DNA of 64,000 nucleotides from positions 33,021-97,020 of the forward strand of contig NZ_PENW01000020.1 of assembly GCF_003144405.1 (NCBI RefSeq), in the 5' to 3' direction. Positions 57,266 through 64,000 of this stretch are shown piece by piece (positions within the stretch are counted from its first letter, which is position 1; each line of letters starts with the position of its first letter). This DNA is from Proteus cibi. GTDB lineage: Bacteria > Pseudomonadota > Gammaproteobacteria > Enterobacterales > Enterobacteriaceae. The position numbers and the translations under genes were made by a program. The notes below the pieces were generated by a model that saw only the letters and a list, made by a program, of their open reading frames with translations, was not told the origin of the DNA and did not search any database.

Positions 57266-59682
57266 GCTTTTGCTACCTCGACCAATAATGTTTGGTGAGC
57301 ATTGCCGTGTGCCATTGCGGTGCTACGGGATGATGTTAATACGTTGGCACATCCACCTTGATCTATACCTTTTGCATCAGGTTGCCACCAAGCACCTGCT
57401 TGCAAGGCGACGACACCAGGCATAATTCGTTGTGTTAATTTGACGGGAACCACCGTGATCCCACGATCGTTATACACTTTGACTTTCTCACCCTCTTTGA
57501 TATTTCTGTCTTGTGCATCAAGTGGGTTGATCCATAACTCTTGGCGCTGAACCTCTTGTAACCAAGGGTTAGCAAATTGTGTCGAGTTAGCGCGGTTACG
57601 ACCTTTCCATGTGATAAGTTGTAATGGGAATTTATCCGTTAACGTATCTTCAGGACCCTCAATGGCAGGTACATAATGAGAGAGTGCAGGAATATCGACA
57701 TTATTCATGTCATATAAGCGTTTAGAGAAAATCTCAATTTTACCTGATGGCGTTGGGAATGGATTATTCTCGATATCTTGGATATTTTTCTCAAACGCTA
57801 CATTTTGAGTATGCGGACGATGTTTTAATAGATGACGACGTTTCACCAATAGCTCTTTAAAGGTTGGAATACCGTCTTCAGGACGTTTAACACTCGCGTC
57901 ATCGACTAAATATTCAATCCAATCGCGGTCAGTCTCTTTACCTTCACTAAATTGTTCACCTACCCCTAATTTATCGGCAACTTCACGTAACCAATCGTAG
58001 TCAGTGCGACGCTCAAATTCAGGCTCAATCACTTTTTCAGAAAGAATAATGTAGTCGCCATAACTCCATGTACCACCGATGTTCCAGCGTTCTAAGAAGC
58101 TGGTTTCTGGCAGTAAAATATCGGCGTATTTTGCACTTGGTGTCAGATAGAGATCGCTACAAACAATAAATTCAACTTTCGATTCATCTTCAAGGACTTT
58201 CGCAGCATGAAGAATATCGGTATTTTGGTTTGTCATGTAGTTACCGGCCATTGAGAAAATCATCTTGATCTCAGTATCCAGTTTCTCTGCATTCAGTAAC
58301 CCATTTTGTGGTGTAACTAAATTTTTATCTTCACATGCTTGTACCCAGTTGGTGATATTGATTTTCGCTTTTACTGGGTTGGTTAATAAGCTTGGTCCTG
58401 CGATGGTTTTACGAAGTTCGGCGTTTAATGCCATCCCATAACCAGCAGCCCAACCACCACGAACACCCACATTACCAGTGATAGTCGCAAGTAATGTTGC
58501 ACCACGCGCCGTCCGTTCACCACAAATATGGCGCTGAGGCCCCCAGCCTTGCATTAATGCCGCCGGTTTTGTCGATGCGTATTCACGAGCTAATTGTTTA
58601 ATCGTATCTGCGGGTACTTTAGTGATGGTTTCAGCCCATTCAGGTGTTTTCTTAATGCCATCTTTTTTACCCATTAAATAGGCGACTAAAGACTCATTTT
58701 CACCCACGCCTTCAGGCATTTGGTGTTCATCAAAGCCGATCGTGTATTTATCGATAAAAGCTTGATCGTGCAGATTTTCACTGACGATGACATACATCAT
58801 CGCATCCATCATGGCGTTATCTGTAGTTGGTAATAAAGGTATCCACTGATCTGCTAATGAAGACGCTGTATCAGAATAACGAGGATCAACGACAATAAAT
58901 TTAGTGCCGTTTTTCTTCATTTTTTGGAAGAAGTGGTTTGAATGACCAAAAATAGTTTCGTTAGGGTTATGACCCCATAAAATCACTAGAGGGGTATTTT
59001 CTAACGTGTCGAGTGTACTACCACTGGCGGCGGTGCCATAAGTGTAAGGGGTAACCGCCATGGTGTTACCATTACTGACAGAGTGATAGTTTTCGAGAAA
59101 TCCACCCGTGATGTTAAATAGACGGCGTAGCATATTAGCGCCAGAGAAAATCCCCCCCGTAACACCCGTACTTAAGCTAACAAAACGCGATGCAGGGCCG
59201 TATTGATCATTAATACGTTGCATATTTTGTGCAATAAGCGTGGTTGCTTCTTCCCAACTAATGCGCTCAAATTTGCCTTCACCTCGTTTACCTACACGTT
59301 TCATTGGGTATTTTAAGCGGTCTGGGTGATAGACAAATTTACGATAGCCACGACCACGAACACAGGCTCGCATGATTGGCATATCTTCATCTAAATCAGC
59401 ATCTGGGCGTGTGCTGATACGGGTGACTTTGCCATCTTTTACATGGGCACGAATATCACATTTACCCCCACAGTCAAAGCTACTACAAGTTGAAACAACA
59501 CGCTCACCATCATCGTTTATTCTTGATTTTACTGGGATGTTGCTATCTGTTGTCGCAGCAAAAGTGTTTGATGCGAGAAAAGGAAGGGTGACTAATGCTG
59601 AGCTCGCTTGAATAAAGTGACGGCGGCTAACATCGCTGAGAATACTCTTTGTATCACTATCGTGATCGGACTGATTGCTCAT
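57262..59682 (-). CDS. dmsA: DmsA/YnfE-type molybdopterin reductase
   Basis: 806 residues from ATG 59682, preferred over a start 7 codons upstream because the twin-arginine signal SRRHFIQ then sits at the normal place (about residue 26). An Fe-S site CSSFDCGGKC and C-terminal molybdopterin-binding region follow. The Mo ligand is likely the serine in ENYHSVSNGNT, as in the DMSO reductase family. With DmsB, DmsC and the chaperone it forms a periplasm-facing anaerobic reductase for S- or N-oxides. The precise acceptor is uncertain. Confidence 0.88.
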   Translation of the reverse strand: MSNQSDHDSDTKSILSDVSRRHFIQASSALVTLPFLASNTFAATTDSNIPVKSRINDDGERVVSTCSSFDCGGKCDIRAHVKDGKVTRISTRPDADLDEDMPIMRACVRGRGYRKFVYHPDRLKYPMKRVGKRGEGKFERISWEEATTLIAQNMQRINDQYGPASRFVSLSTGVTGGIFSGANMLRRLFNITGGFLENYHSVSNGNTMAVTPYTYGTAASGSTLDTLENTPLVILWGHNPNETIFGHSNHFFQKMKKNGTKFIVVDPRYSDTASSLADQWIPLLPTTDNAMMDAMMYVIVSENLHDQAFIDKYTIGFDEHQMPEGVGENESLVAYLMGKKDGIKKTPEWAETITKVPADTIKQLAREYASTKPAALMQGWGPQRHICGERTARGATLLATITGNVGVRGGWAAGYGMALNAELRKTIAGPSLLTNPVKAKINITNWVQACEDKNLVTPQNGLLNAEKLDTEIKMIFSMAGNYMTNQNTDILHAAKVLEDESKVEFIVCSDLYLTPSAKYADILLPETSFLERWNIGGTWSYGDYIILSEKVIEPEFERRTDYDWLREVADKLGVGEQFSEGKETDRDWIEYLVDDASVKRPEDGIPTFKELLVKRRHLLKHRPHTQNVAFEKNIQDIENNPFPTPSGKIEIFSKRLYDMNNVDIPALSHYVPAIEGPEDTLTDKFPLQLITWKGRNRANSTQFANPWLQEVQRQELWINPLDAQDRNIKEGEKVKVYNDRGITVVPVKLTQRIMPGVVALQAGAWWQPDAKGIDQGGCANVLTSSRSTAMAHGNAHQTLLVEVAKA

Positions 59683-60128
59683 AATGAACTCTACCTTAAA
59701 CATAATAGGCGGATCCCGATATACCCGATACTTGATATAAAGAATGTGCGTGATTTTTCTAGGCTATGAATAAAGGGAATGTCTGGTATCCGCTGCATTA
59801 TTATTGAATGCATAGATAATTGCAGAGCGCTCGAAATCACCTCTGCGAGAGGGATAGTAGTTGATTAATCTTTTGCCAACATTCTAAAACCAGACAATGA
59901 CATTTGAATTTCAGCCTATTTATGAAGGGTGTTAAAAGTGCGTTTTTTGTTTGTTAATAAGGTTTGTTAAATAGATATCAAGAAGGTTTAAATTTCACAT
60001 AAGTCACATTCGTTATTTATATGAATATATAGCGATTTTAGTTATATAGGTCATTATTTGCCAGTGTGTCGAGCATGGGATAACTGCTATATTAAAAGGA
60101 CGAAAATAAAAAGAGAGTGACCTAAATT
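59683..60128. other. Divergent spacer between dms operon and araC-type gene
   Basis: About 446 bases with no ORF. It must hold both promoters. TTGAT occurs at 59732 and 59863, but neither has a matching ATCAA arm, so I cannot name an FNR site here. Confidence 0.4.
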
Positions 60129-60914
60129 GTGAGAAATGTACCTTTAAAAAGCGTTGATTCACTTGACCGAGATGTTATTGCGCTGGGTACAGACTATTTG
60201 CCCAATACATTGTTAGAAACGCATCAACATCGTCGAGCGCAATTTTTATATCCTGCAACAGGGCTTATTGAAGTCAGCACTGACGATGGTGAATGGGTTA
60301 TTCCACCTTCTTGCGGTGTCTGGATCCCACCGCAAACGGGTCACGAAACACGTATGTTAGATGTGAGTACTCGAAGCTTGTATATCGAGCCTTCAGCTGC
60401 TCCTCGTCATAGCAAACAATGTGAAGTAGTCAATGTTTCTCCTCTTCTTCGTCAACTCTTGCTTGAAGCTGTAGATGTGCCCGCAGAATATGATAAAAAA
60501 GGGCGAGATGGTCTTTTAATGCAGTTAATCTTATGTGAATTAGCGAAAGCAAAACCGTTACCGTTTTTTGCGCCTATTCCACAAGACAGTAAATTAGCGA
60601 AATTATGCCGTGATTTTATTCGTGATCCTAAAATAGATTCTTTACCCCAACAGTGGGCAGATAAGTTACATAAAAGTGAGCGCTCTTTTAGTCGTTTTTT
60701 CCGTCAACAAACAGGGATGTCATTTTCACAATGGCGACAACAAGTCTGTTTATTGAATTCATTAACACAGATCTTATCAGGACGCGGTATTACCGAAATT
60801 GCCTTTGAGTTGGGTTATAACAGTGCCGGTTCATTCTCAACCATGTTTAAAAAACAGATGGGGCAATCGCCATCGCACTTCAGTATGGATGCACTGGATA
60901 TTGATAGATTTTAG
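60129..60914 (+). CDS. AraC-family transcriptional regulator
   Basis: 261 residues: N-terminal cupin sensor (THQHRRAQFLYPATGLIEV, with the metal- or ligand-binding HQHRRAQ) and C-terminal AraC double helix-turn-helix (LPQQWADKLHKSERSFSRFFRQQTGMSFSQWRQQ ending FSTMFKKQMGQSPSHF). GTG start. It resembles NimR-type regulators that control a neighbouring exporter. Here it is divergent from dmsA and convergent with smvA, so its target is open. Confidence 0.87.
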   Translation: MRNVPLKSVDSLDRDVIALGTDYLPNTLLETHQHRRAQFLYPATGLIEVSTDDGEWVIPPSCGVWIPPQTGHETRMLDVSTRSLYIEPSAAPRHSKQCEVVNVSPLLRQLLLEAVDVPAEYDKKGRDGLLMQLILCELAKAKPLPFFAPIPQDSKLAKLCRDFIRDPKIDSLPQQWADKLHKSERSFSRFFRQQTGMSFSQWRQQVCLLNSLTQILSGRGITEIAFELGYNSAGSFSTMFKKQMGQSPSHFSMDALDIDRF

Positions 60915-60939
60915 TTTATAAAGATATTCGTTAGTCATT

Positions 60940-60966
60940 AAAAACGCGCCATTTCGGCGCGTTTAT
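60940..60966. terminator. Bidirectional terminator
   Basis: AACGCGCC (60943-60950) pairs with GGCGCGTT (60956-60963) with A/T tracts on both sides, between convergent genes. Confidence 0.85.
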
Positions 60967-60983
60967 TTTGCATAATATCTTTG

Positions 60984-62486
60984 TTAATTTAAGCTGGTTT
61001 TCCTCACTGCATTACGTAAACAATAAGGCAAAAAGAGTAAACTGAGAGCGGTAATAATTGCAGTTGCAGTTAACACGACAAAAAAGGCATTTTCAAAGGC
61101 GATATTCGCTTGAGATATCACAAGAGAAGCCACGTCAATTGGCAATCTTTCTGCCACAATAAGAGCCTCATCTAAACTGTCATATACCGCATCATCAACG
61201 GTTAATGAATTAGGTAACATCAGTTTTAAGGTGTATACCGTACTCATCAAACTGCCCATAAATGTCACGCCAATCACACTACCTAGCTCATAAGCGACAT
61301 CTTCGATTGATGCCGCCATTCCAGCTTGCCTATCGGCTACACTCAACATAATTGACGTCGATGCTGTGGTAAAAATAATACCTAAACCAAAGCCAATTAA
61401 GAATAAGCTACCTATTAACACCATGGGTGAGGTTGTTTGATAAACGGCAATTAACCACAGATTTCCCACTAAAGTAAGTATAAATCCAGCAATAATTAAG
61501 CGAACTTCACCTAAACGTACCAAAAAATAACCTGCCAATGGAGAAGCCAGTACAGAGCCAATAGGAATAGGTAAAATGACCAGCGCTGCATTAAGAGGGG
61601 TAAAACCGGCAACAAGCTGTAAACGTTGACTAAGCAATAATTCAATGCCCACTATGATCACCATAGAAAGTACAGCCATTAAAATACCAATACTAAAAAA
61701 GCGGTTTTTAAATAGCCTAAAGTCAATCATTGGGTGAGTTTGTTTACGTTGTCGTAGAGTAAATAGAGTGAGAAAGACAACGGCAATAATGGTGGCAATC
61801 GTCGCTTCACTCCACTGTGTATAAGGTTTTCCTATCTCTTTTAAGGCATAAATGGCACTGATCAACCCCACTAAAATAAGTACGGAGCTTAAATAATCAA
61901 TTTTATGATCACCATGTCCCGAAAACTTAGGGATAAGCCAAATAGAAAATGGTAGTACAAAAAGAACAATGGGAACGTTAATTAAAAAGACCGAACCCCA
62001 CCAAAAGTTATTTAATAAAATACCACCAATTAAAGGTCCTAGAGCTGCACCGCCAGAAGCAACTGCAGACCAAATACCAATTGCAACCGCACGCTCTTGT
62101 GGATCGCTAAAAACTTGGCGCACTATTGATAGCGTTGCTGGCATACTCATTGCAGCGCCTACGGCTAAAAAGCCTCGAGAAGCAATTAACGCGGTAGCTG
62201 AAGGTGAAAATGCGGCACACAATGAAGCAAGCGCAAATAGTGGTAATCCACCAATAAATAATGTCTTATGACCTATTCTATCTGTAAGCATACCTGCGGC
62301 AGGTAATAATCCAGCAACAATTAATGGATAAGCATTCATTATCCAAAGTTTTTCTGAAGCACTTGCATTTAAATCATGAGTTAAACGTGGCAATGCGGTA
62401 TAAAGCACTGTTACATCTACAACAATGAGAAATAGCATGCTAGATACCAGAAGTAATACTATCCAACGTTTATAATCTTTTATCAT
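60984..62486 (-). CDS. smvA: MFS (DHA2) biocide efflux pump SmvA
   Basis: 500 residues with 14 predicted spans of the DHA2 drug:proton antiporter class. Motif A-like GMLTDRIGHKTLFIGG and motif C-like ASGGAALGPLIGGIL are clear. SmvA exports cationic biocides such as chlorhexidine and methyl viologen, and in Proteus mirabilis its derepression is tied to chlorhexidine tolerance. Divergent from its TetR repressor gene. Confidence 0.9.
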   Translation of the reverse strand: MIKDYKRWIVLLLVSSMLFLIVVDVTVLYTALPRLTHDLNASASEKLWIMNAYPLIVAGLLPAAGMLTDRIGHKTLFIGGLPLFALASLCAAFSPSATALIASRGFLAVGAAMSMPATLSIVRQVFSDPQERAVAIGIWSAVASGGAALGPLIGGILLNNFWWGSVFLINVPIVLFVLPFSIWLIPKFSGHGDHKIDYLSSVLILVGLISAIYALKEIGKPYTQWSEATIATIIAVVFLTLFTLRQRKQTHPMIDFRLFKNRFFSIGILMAVLSMVIIVGIELLLSQRLQLVAGFTPLNAALVILPIPIGSVLASPLAGYFLVRLGEVRLIIAGFILTLVGNLWLIAVYQTTSPMVLIGSLFLIGFGLGIIFTTASTSIMLSVADRQAGMAASIEDVAYELGSVIGVTFMGSLMSTVYTLKLMLPNSLTVDDAVYDSLDEALIVAERLPIDVASLVISQANIAFENAFFVVLTATAIITALSLLFLPYCLRNAVRKTSLN

Positions 62487-62544
62487 AGAAATCTCAGTTA
62501 TTTTTATGTGTATTATTTTTTACTAGCGGCTACAATATAAATCC

Positions 62545-62556
62545 ATACGACCGTAT
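62545..62556. promoter_or_regulatory. Likely SmvR operator
   Basis: ATACG-AC-CGTAT palindrome in the 87-base smvA-smvR interval, 18 bases before the smvR start. Short symmetrical sites like this are typical for TetR-family repressors. Confidence 0.6.
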
Positions 62557-62573
62557 TGAAAAGAGGTTTTTTT

Positions 62574-63128
62574 ATGGGACGTCAAAGAACCATTGATAGA
62601 GAAAAACTGTTAGAAGCGATCTTCGACATTGTCATGGCGCAAGGAGCAGCAGCATTAACGATTGATACTGTTGCCAAAAAAATGGGGATCTCAAAAGGAG
62701 GGGTTCAATACTGTTTTAGTAGTAAAGAGGCAATGATTGATGCCATGTTTGAACACTGGGAAGGCAGTTATGAAACGCAATTTAAAAAAATCGTTGAAAA
62801 TGATAACTCACCTGAAAATCGTGTCGTTGCGCATATTCACGCCACACATCATCATGACAAAGTCTCTTTTGCCAAAGGTGCCAGTTTGATGGCAGCATTG
62901 CTACAAACGCCTGAATATCTACAAAGTACAAAAGAGTGGTATCAGCAACGATTAACGGGTGTAGATACGACAACAGAAGCCGGAAAACGTGCACGATTGG
63001 CATTTTTAGCGACAGAAGGTACCTTTTTACTGCGTTATTTTGGATTAATGGATATTGATGATAATGAATGGCAATCTATCTTTGAAGATATTGATTCGGA
63101 GTTACTTCAGCAAGGGAAAGGGCAATAA
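62574..63128 (+). CDS. smvR: TetR-family repressor of smvA
   Basis: 184 residues from ATG 62574 (MGRQRTIDREKLLEAIF), chosen for its AAGAGG ribosome site seven bases upstream. The TetR helix-turn-helix is IDTVAKKMGISKGGVQYCFSSKEAMIDAM (about residues 32-60). A ligand domain follows. Its divergence from smvA is the known smvA-smvR arrangement of enterics. Confidence 0.87.
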   Translation: MGRQRTIDREKLLEAIFDIVMAQGAAALTIDTVAKKMGISKGGVQYCFSSKEAMIDAMFEHWEGSYETQFKKIVENDNSPENRVVAHIHATHHHDKVSFAKGASLMAALLQTPEYLQSTKEWYQQRLTGVDTTTEAGKRARLAFLATEGTFLLRYFGLMDIDDNEWQSIFEDIDSELLQQGKGQ

Positions 63129-63166
63129 AAAAGCATATTGTTAATGAGAAGAACAACATGCTTTTT
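63127..63166. terminator. Terminator between smvR and the ABC gene
   Basis: AAAAAGCAT-TTGTT and AACAA-ATGCTTTTT pair over a small loop, with T-runs on both strands, between convergent genes. Confidence 0.75.
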
Positions 63167-63208
63167 ATTGAAGATATTGCGCTAAATGGAATGAGTAATA
63201 CCTTGTCA

Positions 63209-63964
63209 TCAGTAATACATAGCGATGAGCTTATTATCGAGCTCTTTAACGTCAACAGGAGTATCAAAAATATCTTCGATAATATCCGCTTTCATGATCT
63301 CTTTAGGTGAACCATGATAATACAGTTGTCCGTTACGCATGGCTAAAATATAGTCAGAATAAACAGAGGCAAAATTGATATCATGAATAACGATAATAAT
63401 GGTTTTTCCTAATTGATCTGCCGCTTTTCGCAGAAGTTTCATCATGATCACTGCATGTTTCATATCAAGATTATTCAGTGGTTCATCAAGCATGACATAT
63501 TCTGTGTCTTGGCATAGCACCATCGCAACATAGGTACGTTGGCGTTGCCCACCCGATAATTCATCTAGATAACGATGACGAAATTCAGTCAAATTTAGAA
63601 AGGCTAATGATTCATCAATGACTTTTTTATCATCGAGCGTTAAACGTCCTTTGCTGTAAGGATAGCGCCCAAAACTGACTAATTCTTCTACGGTTAAACG
63701 ACTAACAAACTGGTTTTCTTGACGCAGTATGGAGAGGTTTTTGGCAAGAACATCGCTATCAGTTGCGGCAACATCCATACCATTAACGCTCACCATGCCA
63801 CTTTCAGGAAGTAATAAACGCCCAATAACTGAAAGTAGTGTGGATTTACCCGCGCCATTAGGGCCTATGATCGAAGTAATACCACCACGTTGAATGGTTG
63901 TTGTAATATTATCGAGAACCGTTGTGTCTTGATAATGTTTTGATATTTTGCTGATTTCAATCAT
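63209..63964 (-). CDS. Iron-siderophore ABC transporter ATPase
   Basis: 251 residues with Walker A GPNGAGKST, signature LSGGQRQR and Walker B EYVMLDEP followed by the H-loop IVIHD. It is of the FecE/FepC class that powers uptake of ferric siderophores. Its ATG overlaps the stop of an upstream frame (ATGA), so it is the downstream gene of an importer operon that continues past the window end. Confidence 0.88.
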   Translation of the reverse strand: MIEISKISKHYQDTTVLDNITTTIQRGGITSIIGPNGAGKSTLLSVIGRLLLPESGMVSVNGMDVAATDSDVLAKNLSILRQENQFVSRLTVEELVSFGRYPYSKGRLTLDDKKVIDESLAFLNLTEFRHRYLDELSGGQRQRTYVAMVLCQDTEYVMLDEPLNNLDMKHAVIMMKLLRKAADQLGKTIIIVIHDINFASVYSDYILAMRNGQLYYHGSPKEIMKADIIEDIFDTPVDVKELDNKLIAMYY

Positions 63965-64000
63965 ATTAAAGTCTTCTTAACACCAAATAGATAAAGAACA
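63961..64000 (-). CDS. 3' end of an upstream permease gene (partial)
   Basis: The last 12 codons, VLYLFGVKKTLI and TGA, of a frame overlapping the ATPase start by four bases. A FecCD-type permease is expected from operon logic, and the aromatic-basic end fits. Most of the gene is outside the window. Confidence 0.5.
   Translation of the reverse strand, partial: VLYLFGVKKTLI

Noticed and set aside
59732-59880. FNR site for the dms operon
   Set aside because: TTGAT half-sites at 59732 and 59863 have no matching ATCAA arm at the 4-base spacing.

Overview
The window looks like chromosome of a Proteus species. It is AT-rich, the core genes are enterobacterial (gdhA, prlC-rsmJ, yibL, yajD, yaiL, ymjA), and the sialic-acid sodium symporter is close to the structurally studied Proteus mirabilis SiaT but, as I recall that sequence, not identical. 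A sister species of P. mirabilis is therefore likely. No phage, complete insertion sequence, rRNA or CRISPR array was seen.

Layout. 1-4.3 kb is core metabolism (gdhA, rsmJ, prlC). At 4.5 kb lies selC (tRNA-Sec), followed by a rhuM-type gene broken by one stop codon, then yibL. From 6.8 to 16.9 kb is a decayed contact-dependent inhibition (CDI) region: a 5'-truncated CdiA with no CdiB, plus three further orphan toxin-tip/immunity modules, so four modules in series, one ending in an EndoU nuclease with a MafI-like immunity protein. A SymE fossil sits between modules. Core genes resume at 17.6-20.4 kb.

20.5-24.6 kb holds an RpiR regulator, a PTS EIICB permease and a fumarase/adenylosuccinate-lyase-family enzyme, a catabolic unit whose substrate I cannot name. 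Next is an NSS-family amino-acid transporter preceded by a leucine-rich leader peptide and terminator, a textbook-like leucine attenuator. 26.5-33.5 kb carries two formate dehydrogenases: a lone FdhF behind a sigma-54 promoter, and a membrane FdnGHI behind an FNR-like site. Both have cysteine where the E. coli enzymes have selenocysteine, although selC is in the same window.

34-42 kb is a sialic-acid region: nanM-nanC, nanE-nanK-siaT-nanQ, an RpiR regulator and nanA. Two promoters share a CRP-like box and an inverted repeat with the same 17-base spacing. Then come a broken 2H-phosphoesterase-like gene, an acyltransferase-SGNH protein, and at 45-50.4 kb a nucleoside-transporter-like MFS protein, a metallo-beta-lactamase-fold hydrolase and a divergent LacI regulator fused to a solute-binding-protein domain. 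Two perfect 14-base inverted operator copies lie between the divergent genes.

50.4-55 kb is nitric-oxide defence: norV-norW with divergent norR, three NorR boxes, and a fossil of ytfE. 55-59.7 kb is a DmsABC-type anaerobic reductase operon with its chaperone. The end carries an AraC regulator, the SmvA efflux pump with its TetR repressor, and the ATPase of an iron-siderophore ABC importer whose permease gene runs off the window.

The overall picture is an enteric facultative anaerobe with host-mucus sugar use, formate and S/N-oxide respiration, nitric-oxide defence, biocide efflux, and an eroded CDI locus close to selC.
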